Shown: positions 19,019 through 28,911, counted from the first letter of the stretch. The stretch is 64,000 bases of DNA from Litchfieldella xinjiangensis (GCF_000759345.1 NZ_JPZL01000001.1:124001-188000); one strand, 5' to 3'. Numbers and translations are program-made. The notes: generated by a model not told the origin, from the sequence alone.

Positions 19019-19962
19019 GTACGTTCTCCGACCGACGGGAAAAGGAGGGTGGATGGATCGCTGCCCTCGAGATGCTCCCATAGCGCCTCGAGACCGCGAT
19101 GCTGACGTCCGCGATGGCGATAGAGGCGAATCTGAAAGGGCACATCCCAACGGGCGTCTCCGGCTCTGGCCAGCGTGCCGTCAGCCAGGCTTTCACGTGC
19201 CATTCGCTGAGGCAGCCAGCCTATGCCATAGCCCAGGCGAATCAGCTCCTTGATATTGGCGCTCTGAATACTTTCGTTGACCACATTGAAATGGCTTGCC
19301 TCGGGTTGTCGGGCCAGATTGGCGGCCAGCGCTGCGCTGAATAGCCCCCTTGGATGATAGGCCAGCAGGGGCAGGGGGGTGCGACGCGTGCCCGGCAGCA
19401 CGAAGCGAGGCTGACCACTATCGTTGGCAATCGAGCAAGGAATCAGGCGCTCTTCTCCAATCACCCGGTAGCGAAAACCACTGGTATCCAGGTCGACTTC
19501 GCAGCGCTCCAACGGCCAGTAGCACAGCGAGATATCGCATTCGCCGCGCTCCAGCGCCTGGAAATAATCGGCGAGCAACCAGCTCGTGGCCCGCAGATAG
19601 GGAAAGACCTGATCCTGCAGACCTTGGGTCGCGAGCCAATTTGGCAAAACATGCGACAAAAGGCTCTGTGGCGCAGCCACCAGCACGCGGCGTGCCTGCT
19701 CGTCTGCCAGATGCTGGATGCGCTCACGAGTCAGGCGAACGCGCTCTGTCACTTGCTCGCATAGCGCCAGGAACTCCTCCCCGGCAGGCGTCAACGAGAG
19801 AGGCAAGGTTTGACGATTGATCAAGGTGGTGCCCATTTCCTCCTCGAGCAGCTTGATACGCCGCGAGAACGTGGGCTGCGATACGTTCTGTTCATCAGCG
19901 GCTCGAGAAAAATGCCGGGTCCTCGCCAAAGCGACGAAATCTTCCAGCCAGCGTAACTCCAT
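19015..19962 (-). CDS. LysR-family transcriptional regulator
   Basis: A 315-residue LysR regulator. The N-terminal winged helix is typical (MELRWLEDFVALARTRHFSRAADEQNVSQPTFSRRIKLLEEE split across the recognition helix), followed by a type 2 periplasmic-binding-like effector domain from about residue 90. The start ATG has AGGAG 9 nt upstream and lies 11 bp after the dppF stop. Its stop overlaps the pepQ start. A regulator embedded inside a transport operon, rather than divergent from it, suggests it controls the operon together with pepQ. The effector cannot be told from sequence but may be a dipeptide or proline. Confidence 0.9.
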   Translation of the reverse strand: MELRWLEDFVALARTRHFSRAADEQNVSQPTFSRRIKLLEEEMGTTLINRQTLPLSLTPAGEEFLALCEQVTERVRLTRERIQHLADEQARRVLVAAPQSLLSHVLPNWLATQGLQDQVFPYLRATSWLLADYFQALERGECDISLCYWPLERCEVDLDTSGFRYRVIGEERLIPCSIANDSGQPRFVLPGTRRTPLPLLAYHPRGLFSAALAANLARQPEASHFNVVNESIQSANIKELIRLGYGIGWLPQRMARESLADGTLARAGDARWDVPFQIRLYRHRGRQHRGLEALWEHLEGSDPSTLLFPSVGERT

Positions 19963-19973
19963 AACCTCGTCTC

Positions 19974-21044
19974 CTAGAGACGCCCTTCCTCGACGGCGTG
20001 GCAGGCCACCTGACTGCCATCCTCCTTGGCAATGAGACGGGGAATCTCGATACGACACCGTTCGTTGGCATGGGGGCAACGTGCATGGAAGACACAGCCC
20101 GACGGGAGATTGACCGGCGTCGGTACCTCACCGCTCAAGCGGATATGTTGCGGACGGTCATCCTCGAGCTTGGGGATGGCTGACATCAATGCTTGCGTGT
20201 AGGGATGACGGGGCGTGGCGAATAAGGTCGCCGTTGGTGCGATCTCACAGACCGTACCCAGGTACATGACCGCAACCCGCGTGCCGAAATGCTCGACGAC
20301 CGCCAGGTCATGGGTAATGAACAGGTAGGTCAGGTGTCTATCGCGTTGCGCGTCCATCAACAGGTTCAGCACCTGGGCCTGAATGGACACATCCAGTGCC
20401 GAGATCGGCTCATCGGCCACGATGAATTCGGGGTCGACGGCCAGGGCACGGGCGATAGCGATTCGCTGTCGCTGGCCGCCCGAGAATTCATGACCGAAGC
20501 GCTTTCCCCAGTCGGGGGCGATGCCCACCGAAGCCATGACTTCCTCGACCTTGTCACGCACCTTCTGGCGATCCCAGTCCGGATGATGCAGGCGTAACGG
20601 TTCTTCAAGCGTCTGCTGGATGGTCATGCGCGGATTGAGCGATGCATAGGGATTCTGAAAAATCATCTGCATGCGCTTGCGGTAGGGAAGCAACTGACGG
20701 GATGACAGCGAGTCGATGCGCGCACCGTCATAGCGAATTTCCCCACCTGACGGGGAAAGTAACCCCATCACAACGCGGGCGACCGTGGATTTACCACACC
20801 CGGACTCACCAACGACGCACAGCGCCTCCCCGCGCTGGATATCCAGGCTGACGCCATTGATGGCATGCACGAATTCCTGCTTGCGAACGAGCTTGCCACC
20901 CTTGAAGCGCAGCTGTTCAAGGAAGTCGCCGGACAGGGAGAAGCGCTTGGTCAGGTCGCGAATTTCCAGCAAGGCCTGACGGTCCTGCTCGGGAGCAGCC
21001 GGGATCTGCGAATCCAGGGCGGGGGCCTGAGCAACTCGGTTCAT
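19974..21044 (-). CDS. dppF: Peptide ABC transporter ATP-binding protein DppF
   Basis: A 356-residue ATPase of the DppF/OppF type. Walker A is GESGCGKST (79-87), the signature is SGGQRQR and Walker B ends VADEPIS. The C-terminal oligopeptide-transporter extension carries the Cys-rich CVFHARCPHANERC that holds an iron-sulfur cluster in some family members. The start overlaps the dppD stop (ATGA) with AAGGAGGAG upstream. With DppD it forms the heterodimer that drives DppB/C. Confidence 0.92.
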   Translation of the reverse strand: MNRVAQAPALDSQIPAAPEQDRQALLEIRDLTKRFSLSGDFLEQLRFKGGKLVRKQEFVHAINGVSLDIQRGEALCVVGESGCGKSTVARVVMGLLSPSGGEIRYDGARIDSLSSRQLLPYRKRMQMIFQNPYASLNPRMTIQQTLEEPLRLHHPDWDRQKVRDKVEEVMASVGIAPDWGKRFGHEFSGGQRQRIAIARALAVDPEFIVADEPISALDVSIQAQVLNLLMDAQRDRHLTYLFITHDLAVVEHFGTRVAVMYLGTVCEIAPTATLFATPRHPYTQALMSAIPKLEDDRPQHIRLSGEVPTPVNLPSGCVFHARCPHANERCRIEIPRLIAKEDGSQVACHAVEEGRL

Positions 21045-22063
21045 GGGGTCTCCTCCTTGGCCAGGCTAGGCTCGCCGTTGAGCATCTCGGCAACCATATG
21101 ACATGCGACACGGCAATTTCCCGATTCCACGAAGTCCGGGATCACGTCATGACAGGCTCGACGTGGCTGCCCATCGGCACGCTTGACGAAGCCGCAGCGT
21201 GGATGGAAAGCGCAGCCTGAAGGCAGCTTCGATAATGATGGCATGCTGCCGGGAATCTGATTGAGTCGCTCGCCTGGCGTGGCCATCTGCGGCAGGGCGT
21301 TCATCAGCCCTTGGGTATAGGGATGCTGTGGGTCATTGATGATTTCCCGGGTAGGACCTTCCTCGATGACGCGACCGGCATACATGACCAACATGCGCTG
21401 GGTCACCTGGCTCACCACCCCCAGGTCATGCGTGATCAGGATCAGGCCGACATTATGCTTTTCGCACAACTCGAGCAGCAATGCCATGATCTCGGCCTGG
21501 ATGGTGACGTCCAGTGCCGTGGTCGGCTCATCGGCAATGATGATGTCAGGATCAAGTAGCAGGGCAATGGCAATGATGATGCGCTGCCGCATGCCGCCGG
21601 AAAGCTCGTGCGGGTATTGGTCGAGCCGGGTTTCAGGCGAGGGTATCTGCACCTGCTGAAGCTTGTGAAGCGCAATGGTCCTGGCTTCACGGCTCGAGAT
21701 ACGCCGGTGTGCCTTGAGGCATTCGACCATCTGTTCTCCGATCGAGAGCACCGGATTCAGGGTCATCATGGGATCCTGGAATATCATGGATATCCGGTTT
21801 CCGCGGATCTTGCGCAAACAGCGTTCGGACATGCCATTGAGTTCCTGCCCATCGAAACGAATGCTGCCACCGGCGATGAAGCCGGGTTTCGCGATCAGGT
21901 TGAGCAACGAGAATGCGGCGACCGATTTCCCGGCGCCGGATTCGCCCACGATACCCAGACGCTCACCACGATCGAGCGAGAAGCTGACATTGCGCAACGC
22001 CCGAACCTCGCCTTGGCGAAGGGCGAAACGCACGTCCAGGTCGGTGACGTTCAATAGGGACAT
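21041..22063 (-). CDS. dppD: Peptide ABC transporter ATP-binding protein DppD
   Basis: A 340-residue ATPase. Walker A is GESGAGKS (40-47), the signature is LSGGMRQR and Walker B is IIADEPTTALD. The C-terminal extension with CAFHPRCGFVKRADGQPRRAC provides the four Cys of the DppD-type [4Fe-4S] site. It starts 10 bp after dppC with AGGAG upstream and overlaps dppF. It powers uptake together with DppF. Confidence 0.92.
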   Translation of the reverse strand: MSLLNVTDLDVRFALRQGEVRALRNVSFSLDRGERLGIVGESGAGKSVAAFSLLNLIAKPGFIAGGSIRFDGQELNGMSERCLRKIRGNRISMIFQDPMMTLNPVLSIGEQMVECLKAHRRISSREARTIALHKLQQVQIPSPETRLDQYPHELSGGMRQRIIIAIALLLDPDIIIADEPTTALDVTIQAEIMALLLELCEKHNVGLILITHDLGVVSQVTQRMLVMYAGRVIEEGPTREIINDPQHPYTQGLMNALPQMATPGERLNQIPGSMPSLSKLPSGCAFHPRCGFVKRADGQPRRACHDVIPDFVESGNCRVACHMVAEMLNGEPSLAKEETP

Positions 22064-22073
22064 GGTTTACTCC

Positions 22074-23015
22074 TCAGCCTTTGTAGAGGCGTGGGTTCAT
22101 GACGTCTCGTACCCAATCACCCAGCAGGTTGATGGTCAGTACCAATACCACCAGGACCACGCCGGGGATCAAGGTGATCCACCACGATCCTGATTGGATG
22201 TAGTCGAAACCGGACTTGATCAAAGAGCCCAGGGACGGGTGGGTCTCCGGCATGCCGAGACCCAGGAAGGAGAGGGCCGCCTCGGAAATGATCGCGTTGG
22301 CGATCTGGACCGTGGAGATGACGAAGACCGGCGATAGCGTATTCGGCAACACATGGCGGAACATGATGCGACGACTCCCAAGCCCCATGACACGGGCCGC
22401 ATCGACATATTCCTTGCTTCTCTCGGCCAGCACCGAGGCACGCACGGTACGTGCGTATTGTGGCCATTCCGCCAGACCGATGATGAGAATCAGCATCAAT
22501 ACGGCATATTCGCTGTAAAAACTGCTGCCCAGCGTAGCCTTGACGATGGCCCCGACCACGATGGCGACCATCAGGGTCGAGAAGGAGAGCTGAATATCGG
22601 CCAGACGCATCAATAGTGCATCGACACGTCCCCCCAGGTAGCCAGCCAACAGGCCGAATGTTACGCCGAGCAGCGCCTGCAACAACACCGCACCGAAGCC
22701 AATGATCAGCGAGACGCGCGTGCCGTATAGAATGATCGACAGCAGGTCGCGGCCCTGGGCATCCGTGCCCAGCATATACATTTCGTCGGCTCCTGCGATC
22801 CAGAAGGGAGGCAACTCCGAGGCCAGGATGTCGATCTGACGCAGATCATAGGGGTCGGTAGGCGCCAACCAGGGCGCCAGGAAGGCGATGATCACAAGGC
22901 TTACAAAGATGGCCAGGCAAAGCTGGGCGCTCCAGGTACGCTTGAAGCTGTACAGGAAATAGGAGTCGCGAAACCTGGCCCAGCGGGTCGGGGTAGGGGA
23001 AGCGTAGGTACTCAT
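22074..23015 (-). CDS. dppC: Peptide ABC transporter permease DppC
   Basis: A 313-residue integral membrane permease of the DppC/OppC type, with a long cytosolic N-terminus, a first membrane span (LCLAIFVSLVIIAFLAPWLA), a periplasmic loop and five further spans. The EAA coupling loop reads EYVDAARVMGLGSRRIMFRHVLPN. The C-terminal half contains the common ALSFLGLGMPETHPSLGSLI motif. Its start overlaps the dppB stop (ATGA). Confidence 0.92.
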   Translation of the reverse strand: MSTYASPTPTRWARFRDSYFLYSFKRTWSAQLCLAIFVSLVIIAFLAPWLAPTDPYDLRQIDILASELPPFWIAGADEMYMLGTDAQGRDLLSIILYGTRVSLIIGFGAVLLQALLGVTFGLLAGYLGGRVDALLMRLADIQLSFSTLMVAIVVGAIVKATLGSSFYSEYAVLMLILIIGLAEWPQYARTVRASVLAERSKEYVDAARVMGLGSRRIMFRHVLPNTLSPVFVISTVQIANAIISEAALSFLGLGMPETHPSLGSLIKSGFDYIQSGSWWITLIPGVVLVVLVLTINLLGDWVRDVMNPRLYKG

Positions 23016-24061
23016 GCAGGCTTACCTGTCAGTTTCACGGTGGGGTTCACCATGCCGTAGACCAGATCGACCAAGGTATTGGTGACCACGAAGATCACAC
23101 CGACGATCATCAGGTACGCGACGATCAGCGGGATGTCGGCACGGTTGATGGCGTCGATGAACATCAGGCCCATGCCAGGCCACTGAAAAACCGTCTCGGT
23201 GAGAATGGTGTAGGCCACCATGGTGCCGATCTGGACGCCGCCGACCGTGATGACGGGGAGCAGGGTATTCTTCAGCGCATGGACGAAATAGATACGTCGA
23301 AGCGATATCCCCTTGGCACGAGCGAACTTGACGTACTCGGATTGCAGAACCTCCTGCATTTCCGCTCGAATCAAACGGATGAACAAGGGCAGCATGATCG
23401 ATGCCAGCGCGATCGAGGGGAGTGCCAGGTGGCGCAAGCCCCCCAGGGTGAACAAGTTCGAATCCCAGTAACCCACCATGTGGGTCAAGTCCTGCCCACG
23501 ACCGAAGGAGGGCATCCCCCCTTCGGTGGACAGGAAACCGTTGAGCCAGCTACCCCAGGCCGTATCTTGGGGAAATAGCGATACGGTCATCCCGATCGAG
23601 AATATCTGGATCAGGACGATCGCCGTGAGGAAGACCGGAACCGAGATGCCGATGATCGACACCCCCATGAAGAATCGGGAAATCGGCGATCGGGGTTTGA
23701 TCGCGCTATAGACACCGATCGGCACCGAGAGCAGCACGATGATCAATGTGGCGCCGAACACCAGCTCCAGCGTGGCAGGCAGGTGCCGTGCGATGACATC
23801 GAGTGCCGGCTCACGATAGAAGTAGGAAAATCCGAAATCGCCTTGCAGCGCGTTAGCCGCAAAGCGCAAGTATTGAGTGTGGAAGGGATCGTTGAGGCCG
23901 AACCGCTCGCGAAGGGCCTCACGTTCACTTTCGGGAACCGACTGGCCCACCATTTGCTGGATAGGGTCACCCAGGTTGCCCTGGATGGCGAAGGCGAGAA
24001 CGCTGATGACGAACATCACCAGAATGGCGTGCATTAGCCGCTTGGTCAGGAAAGCAATCAT
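23012..24061 (-). CDS. dppB: Peptide ABC transporter permease DppB
   Basis: A 349-residue permease with six predicted spans, starting MIAFLTKRLMHAILVMFVIS as in DppB/OppB proteins. The EAA loop reads EYVKFARAKGISLRRIYFVHALKN. A large periplasmic insert contains LSTEGGMPSFG. The ATG at 24061 has AAGGTGG at proper spacing. A GTG four codons upstream (24073) would start inside that ribosome-binding site. It pairs with DppC to form the translocation channel. Confidence 0.9.
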   Translation of the reverse strand: MIAFLTKRLMHAILVMFVISVLAFAIQGNLGDPIQQMVGQSVPESEREALRERFGLNDPFHTQYLRFAANALQGDFGFSYFYREPALDVIARHLPATLELVFGATLIIVLLSVPIGVYSAIKPRSPISRFFMGVSIIGISVPVFLTAIVLIQIFSIGMTVSLFPQDTAWGSWLNGFLSTEGGMPSFGRGQDLTHMVGYWDSNLFTLGGLRHLALPSIALASIMLPLFIRLIRAEMQEVLQSEYVKFARAKGISLRRIYFVHALKNTLLPVITVGGVQIGTMVAYTILTETVFQWPGMGLMFIDAINRADIPLIVAYLMIVGVIFVVTNTLVDLVYGMVNPTVKLTGKPA

Positions 24062-24106
24062 GGCTTGCGCCACCTTTAGAAAATAATCATGACAACGTCG
24101 CAGCGC

Positions 24107-24125
24107 CCCCCGGCAAAGCCGGAGG
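24107..24125 (-). promoter_or_regulatory. Stem-loop between the binding-protein gene and dppB
   Basis: On the minus strand CCTCCGGC-TTT-GCCGGGGG forms an 8-bp hairpin with one G-U pair in the 93-bp gap between the solute-binding protein and dppB. No U-tail follows. Such hairpins commonly protect the abundant binding-protein message and reduce read-through into the permease genes. That role here is inferred. Confidence 0.5.
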
Positions 24126-24154
24126 ACGCGCGGTAGGCGAAACGCAGGTAGCGC

Positions 24155-25729
24155 TTATTCTTTTACGACGAGATCACCCAGGTAGGGGAAATCGAGAGCG
24201 TTGAGCACAGGCTCGACATCGACACCTTCACGGGCCGCATAGGCCAGGTTTTGCCAATGCAGCATGATGTAGCCGGCATCTTCGTAAAGCATGCGCTCGG
24301 CTTCACGCAGCATCTCCTGGCGCTTCTCGGTATCCGTCTCGGTGTCGGCCGCGGCAACCAGGGCGTCGATTTCCTCGTTGCAATAACTGCCGTAGTTGTA
24401 CTGGCCGGCCCCGGTTTCCTCGTCGAAGCACGCAGAGAGATACTGGAAGAAGTTGGCGCTATCTTCGGTGTCGGCATGCCAACCGATCATTGCGATGTCG
24501 GACTGGCGTGTATCGTACTCAGGCCAGTATTGTGCCAGCGGCATGGTGCGCAGATTCACCTTGATGTTGATGCGTGCCAGCATGTTGGCCACGGCCTGGG
24601 CGATCTGCGCATCGTTCACGTAACGATTGTTGGGTGCGATCATGTCGACCTCGAACCCATCCTCGTAGCCTGCCTCGGCCATGAGCTCCAAGGCACGTTC
24701 CACGTCGTAGCGCGGTGTCAGGTCCGGATTGTGGCCTGAATAGCCTTCCGGAGAGAACTGCGCCGCCGGGGTTGCAAAGCCGCGCATGAGTCGATCGGCG
24801 ATACCTTCCTGATTGATAGCGTAGTCGACAGCCAGGCGGACGCGGGGGTCCTGGAAGGCCTCGACCAATTCTTCGTTGAGCTGAAAGCCGATGATGCGGG
24901 TGCCGGGCACTTCGATGAGGTTGACCCCATTGGCTTCACGCACGCGATCCATATCGTTGGGCGGTACGGCATCGATGAAGTCCACACCCCCGGAGAGCAG
25001 GGCAGCCACACGGGCCGCATTCTCGCTGATCGGGGTGAGTACGATGCGATCGACATTACCCGGTGATTCCTCGTCCCAGTAGTCATCGAAGCGTTCGAAA
25101 TCGACGCGGACACCCTGGCGGCGTTCGGTGACGACAAACGGGCCGGTACCCGAGACATTACGCGAAGCAAAGGAGTTGCCAGCCTTGACGATTTCACTCT
25201 TTTCGTCACCGCCGTCCGTCGTGCCTGAATAGAACTGGCTATCCATCGGGAAGACGTAGGTCGCCAGGTTAAGCAGTAGCGGGTAGGGCTCGGCGGTCTT
25301 GATTTCGACGGTCGTATCGTCGATCGCTTCGACCTGGGTGATAGGTTCGAAGATGGCCCGGTAATCGGGGCTCTCTTTCAGCCGCTCGATGGTCCAGGCC
25401 ACATCCTCGGCAGTGAATGGATTGCCTGAATGAAACGTGACATCGTCGCGCAGAGTCATGCGTAGCGTGGTCTCGTCGACCTGCTCCCAGGACGTCGCCA
25501 GGCGAGGTTCGAATTTGAAATCCTTGGTCCAGCGAACCAAGGGATCGAACGAAAGGTGGGAGAAACGTAGCATGCCGCCGGAAAGCTGTTCGTGAATATC
25601 CAGCGTTTCAGGATCGGCATTGTAGCCGACACGCAGGGTGGTTTCTGCAAGCGCAGTCATCGGCAGCAAGGCGGAGCCGGTCATGGCCGCACCCACCAGC
25701 GTGGCCATCAAGGTCTTGTTAAAGGTCAT
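24155..25729 (-). CDS. Periplasmic peptide-binding protein (family 5 SBP)
   Basis: A 524-residue family 5 extracellular solute-binding protein. A cleavable signal peptide (MTFNKTLMATLVGAAMTG, then LPMTALAE with cleavage after ALA) precedes the mature domain beginning TLRVGYNADPETLDIHEQ. The usual FHDG-type block appears as VTFHSGNPFTAEDVAW. It delivers its ligand to the DppBC permease. Ligand type (dipeptide, oligopeptide or another cation) cannot be fixed by eye, but a prolidase in the same operon points to peptides. The ATG at 25729 has GGGGA upstream. Longer frames start before the signal peptide. Confidence 0.92.
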   Translation of the reverse strand: MTFNKTLMATLVGAAMTGSALLPMTALAETTLRVGYNADPETLDIHEQLSGGMLRFSHLSFDPLVRWTKDFKFEPRLATSWEQVDETTLRMTLRDDVTFHSGNPFTAEDVAWTIERLKESPDYRAIFEPITQVEAIDDTTVEIKTAEPYPLLLNLATYVFPMDSQFYSGTTDGGDEKSEIVKAGNSFASRNVSGTGPFVVTERRQGVRVDFERFDDYWDEESPGNVDRIVLTPISENAARVAALLSGGVDFIDAVPPNDMDRVREANGVNLIEVPGTRIIGFQLNEELVEAFQDPRVRLAVDYAINQEGIADRLMRGFATPAAQFSPEGYSGHNPDLTPRYDVERALELMAEAGYEDGFEVDMIAPNNRYVNDAQIAQAVANMLARINIKVNLRTMPLAQYWPEYDTRQSDIAMIGWHADTEDSANFFQYLSACFDEETGAGQYNYGSYCNEEIDALVAAADTETDTEKRQEMLREAERMLYEDAGYIMLHWQNLAYAAREGVDVEPVLNALDFPYLGDLVVKE

Positions 25730-25880
25730 GTTGATCCCCGGTTGTCGATTGTTATTGGTTACCACGACGGTCGCAGTACCCAGACACGCACCATAGTCAG
25801 CAGGGGATCGATGACACAATCGAAATAATGACAGGCATCATTCACTCACCGAATGATGCCCACTGTGACGAGACGGTAAT

Positions 25881-26540
25881 TCAGTTGCTGTTGTCCTCTA
25901 CCGGTGAGAAACGGTCGACACGATAGAGCTGAGGCACCTGCTCGAGTCCTTCGACTGTACATTCCAGATCGGTCACGCAACCGTCATCGAGGCCATATAC
26001 CCAGCCGTGTACCGCAAGGGGCTGACCACGCACCCAGGCTTGCTGGACGATCTTGGTGCGGCACAGGTTGTCGACCTGGGCCTTGACGTTCAGTTCGCAC
26101 ATGCGATCGACTTGCTCCTCCAGGCTCTTTCCCTCCAGATCCTTGCGATGGCGGCTATAAAGCTCGCGAATGGAGTGCAGCCAGAAGTCGACCATGCCGA
26201 ACTCGCCCCCCGTGACAGCGGCACGAACACCGCCACAGCCATAATGTCCCACGACCATGATGTGCTTGACCTTGAGCACATCGACGGCAAATTGCACCAC
26301 CGACAAGGCGTTCATATCGTTGTGGTGCAGCAGGTTGGCCACGTTGCGATGCACGAAGACTTCGCCGGGTGGCAGGTCGACGATCTGGTTGGCAGGCACC
26401 CGGCTATCGGAGCAGCCTATCCAGAGGTAGTCGGGGTTCTGTTGCTGAGAAAGGCGCGAAAAGAACTCAGGATCAGTACGACGTACGGAATCGGCCCATT
26501 GGCGATTCCGCTCCAGTAACAGCTGCATTTCTTTTTTCAT
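25881..26540 (-). CDS. can: Beta-carbonic anhydrase
   Basis: A 219-residue beta-class carbonic anhydrase closely resembling E. coli Can. Zinc ligands are Cys43 (GCSDSR, with Asp45-Arg47 dyad), His99 and Cys102 (GHYGCGG). It interconverts CO2 and bicarbonate for carboxylation reactions in the cytosol. The ATG at 26540 has GAGG upstream. A frame extending to 26657 adds 39 unrelated residues. The gene is divergent from gorA across 182 bp. Confidence 0.95.
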   Translation of the reverse strand: MKKEMQLLLERNRQWADSVRRTDPEFFSRLSQQQNPDYLWIGCSDSRVPANQIVDLPPGEVFVHRNVANLLHHNDMNALSVVQFAVDVLKVKHIMVVGHYGCGGVRAAVTGGEFGMVDFWLHSIRELYSRHRKDLEGKSLEEQVDRMCELNVKAQVDNLCRTKIVQQAWVRGQPLAVHGWVYGLDDGCVTDLECTVEGLEQVPQLYRVDRFSPVEDNSN

Positions 26541-26662
26541 TCTGGCTGCCTCGCATGGGTCGGGGGAGATCGATATCGCTTCGATGTAGGCTGTGGTGGT
26601 TCTTTTACCTGCCGCATCGGTCGCGGTCAACGACCCAGCCCTCCCGACTGAAAGCATTGGCT

Positions 26663-26670
26663 GGTATGAT
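26663..26670 (+). promoter_or_regulatory. Possible extended -10 promoter of gorA
   Basis: TGG-TATGAT is a good extended -10 element located 53 bp before the GTG start of gorA. No consensus -35 is present, which extended -10 promoters can tolerate. Assignment is tentative. Confidence 0.4.
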
Positions 26671-26722
26671 GTCGCCCATTCAAACCAGACCTACCAATCC
26701 CTTCAAGTGCCAGGAGACCATT

Positions 26723-28084
26723 GTGTCCGAGTTCGACTATGACCTTTTCGTCATTGGTGCCGGTTCAGGCGGCGTTCGTGCAGCGCGTACTGCGGCAGCT
26801 ACAGGTGCTCGCGTCGCGGTTGCCGAAGACCGCTATCTCGGCGGCACTTGCGTCAATGTCGGCTGCGTTCCCAAGAAGCTCTATTCGTACGCAGCGCATT
26901 TCCATGACGCCTTCGAGGACAGCACCGGTTTCGGCTGGTCATTCAGCGAAGCTCCACGCTTCGATTGGGCGGCCCTACGCGACAACAAGATCGAGGAAAT
27001 CAAGCGCCTTAACGGCATCTATGGCCGCTTGCTCGATAATGCCGGGGTCACCCTGTTGAATGCTCGCGCCAAGATACTCGATGCGCATCGGGTACAGGCA
27101 GGCGACCAGACCATCAGTGCAGAAAAAATTCTCGTCGCTACCGGCGGCTGGCCCTGGGTACCGGATTTTCCCGGCAACGAATACGTGCTCGACTCGAACC
27201 AGATCTTCGATCTGGATCATTTCCCCAAGCGTTTCCTGGCGCTGGGGGGCGGCTACATTTCCGTCGAATTCGCCAGCATCTTTAACGGCTTGGGTAGCGA
27301 AGCGCACCTTGTCTATCGGGGCGAGCTTTTCCTGCGCGGCTTCGATCGAGAGGTTCGCGAGTTCACTCGGGATGAAATGCAGAAGAAGGGCGTCAACCTG
27401 CATTTCGAGACCAATATCGAGAGTATCGAAAAGGTCGAAGGGGGCCTACGCGTAAGCCTGACCAATGGCGAGACTCTGGAAGTCGACGCGGTCCTGGCTG
27501 CAACAGGCCGCAAACCGCACCTTGCAGGCCTCGGGCTGGATGACATGGACATCGAGCTCAACCCCAATGGCACACTACGCGTCAATGAGCGCTATGAAAC
27601 GTCCATTCCTTCCATTCTGGCGCTAGGGGATGTGACAGGGGGGCCGGAGCTGACACCGGTGGCCCTCGCTGAAGCCATGCATATGGTCCAGCATCACTTC
27701 GGTGATGCCACGCCACGGCCGCTGAACTATGACAACATCGCTACCGCCGTGTTCTGCCATCCCAACATCGGCACGGTCGGGCTCTCGGAAGAGGAAGCCC
27801 GTGAGCGATTCGAACAGGTGCGCATCTATACGGCCGACTTCAGGGCGATGAAGCATACGCTATCGGGTAGCGAGGAACGCTGCCTGATGAAGCTGGTTGT
27901 CGACGATGCCAGCGATCGCGTGGTCGGCGCCCATATGGTTGGTGAAGAGGCTGGAGAAGTGATCCAGGGGATCGCCATTGCCGTGCGTGCCGGCCTTACC
28001 AAGACCGATTTCGATGCCACCGTGGGTATTCATCCCACCGGCGCCGAGGAGTTCGTCACCATGCGCAGCATAACGCGTCGCTAA
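26723..28084 (+). CDS. gorA: Glutathione-disulfide reductase
   Basis: A 453-residue flavoprotein disulfide reductase. It shows the FAD motif [14 protein letters not shown], redox Cys pair [12 protein letters not shown] (Cys43, Cys48), the NADPH domain [27 protein letters not shown] and the C-terminal HPTGAEEF with the catalytic His-Glu. It reduces GSSG with NADPH. The GTG at 26723 has GGAG 7 nt upstream and begins exactly at the conserved N-terminus. The longer open frame from 26369 would overlap the promoter and carbonic anhydrase start. Confidence 0.93.
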   Translation: MSEFDYDLFVIGAGSGGVRAARTAAATGARVAVAEDRYLGGTCVNVGCVPKKLYSYAAHFHDAFEDSTGFGWSFSEAPRFDWAALRDNKIEEIKRLNGIYGRLLDNAGVTLLNARAKILDAHRVQAGDQTISAEKILVATGGWPWVPDFPGNEYVLDSNQIFDLDHFPKRFLALGGGYISVEFASIFNGLGSEAHLVYRGELFLRGFDREVREFTRDEMQKKGVNLHFETNIESIEKVEGGLRVSLTNGETLEVDAVLAATGRKPHLAGLGLDDMDIELNPNGTLRVNERYETSIPSILALGDVTGGPELTPVALAEAMHMVQHHFGDATPRPLNYDNIATAVFCHPNIGTVGLSEEEARERFEQVRIYTADFRAMKHTLSGSEERCLMKLVVDDASDRVVGAHMVGEEAGEVIQGIAIAVRAGLTKTDFDATVGIHPTGAEEFVTMRSITRR

Positions 28085-28101
28085 AGGTTCTCGGTCGTTA
28101 G

Positions 28102-28136
28102 CGAAGGCTACTCCATGGGGTAGCCTTCGTCGTTTT
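28102..28136 (+). terminator. Terminator after gorA
   Basis: CGAAGGCTAC and GTAGCCTTCG form a perfect 10-bp stem with an 8-nt loop, followed by TCGTTTT, 17 bp after the gorA stop. Confidence 0.85.
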
Positions 28137-28267
28137 CGGGCTCGCCAATTCGTTTTCATCGACTATTCTTGAGATGAGCGCGAGGAAACGATCCTAAGAA
28201 AAGTTACGTTTCATCACGCTTGTATAATTTTGTTTTATAGACTCCACGCCTGACGATAAAAACCACT

Positions 28268-28296
28268 TTGATCTGTCCATAAGTCCTTGTTATACT
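28268..28296 (+). promoter_or_regulatory. Sigma-70 type promoter of ectABC
   Basis: TTGATC and TATACT are separated by exactly 17 bp, ending 33 bp before the ectA start. The surrounding 28200-28330 stretch is AT-rich compared with the window. In Halomonas elongata ectA is driven by salt- and stress-responsive promoters (sigma-70 and sigma-38). This element is the matching candidate. Confidence 0.65.
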
Positions 28297-28329
28297 AATT
28301 CGCGAATTCGCCAACAGCGAACTATATAC

Positions 28330-28911
28330 ATGAATCTGACAACGACGCAGCCTTTCACGCCTTCCGCTGATCTCGCGCGCCCTAGCGTGGCCGATGCAGT
28401 GGTAGGCAGCGCCAAGACGTCCCTCTTTATTCGCAAGCCCAACCCCGATGACGGGTGGGGTATCTACGAACTGGTCAAAGCCTGCCCCCCCTTGGATGTG
28501 AACTCCGCTTATGCCTATCTCCTGCTCGCCACGCAGTTCCGAGATAGCTGTGCGGTAGCGACAGATGAGGAAGGCGATATCGTGGGCTTCGTTTCCGGTT
28601 ACGTGAAGAACAACGCCCCCGATACCTATTTCCTTTGGCAGGTGGCCGTTGGCGAAAAAGCGCGGGGCACTGGGCTGGCACGGCGTCTTGTCGAGGCCGT
28701 GATGGGGCGACCGGAACTCGCCGACGTTCGCCATCTAGAAACCACCATAACGCCCGACAACGAGGCGTCGTGGGGGTTGTTCAAGCGTCTTGCCAACCGC
28801 TGGCAGGCCCCGCTGAACAGCCGCGAGTACTTTTCAACGGATCAACTCGGTGGTGAGCATGACCCCGAAAATCTGGTGCGCATCGGGCCGTTCGACCCCG
28901 GGCACATTTGA
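28330..28911 (+). CDS. ectA: EctA, L-2,4-diaminobutyrate acetyltransferase
   Basis: A 193-residue GNAT enzyme almost collinear with Halomonas elongata EctA (PPLDVNSAYAYLLLATQF, STDQLGGEHDPENLV). The acetyl-CoA loop is ARGTGLA (111-117). It acetylates 2,4-diaminobutyrate to N-gamma-acetyl-diaminobutyrate, the second step of ectoine synthesis. The first 25 residues and the ATG match the known homologue even though no clear Shine-Dalgarno sequence precedes it (ACTATATAC), which suggests weak or leaderless-like initiation. It heads ectABC. No aspartokinase, ectD or ectR gene is adjacent. Confidence 0.97.
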   Translation: MNLTTTQPFTPSADLARPSVADAVVGSAKTSLFIRKPNPDDGWGIYELVKACPPLDVNSAYAYLLLATQFRDSCAVATDEEGDIVGFVSGYVKNNAPDTYFLWQVAVGEKARGTGLARRLVEAVMGRPELADVRHLETTITPDNEASWGLFKRLANRWQAPLNSREYFSTDQLGGEHDPENLVRIGPFDPGHI

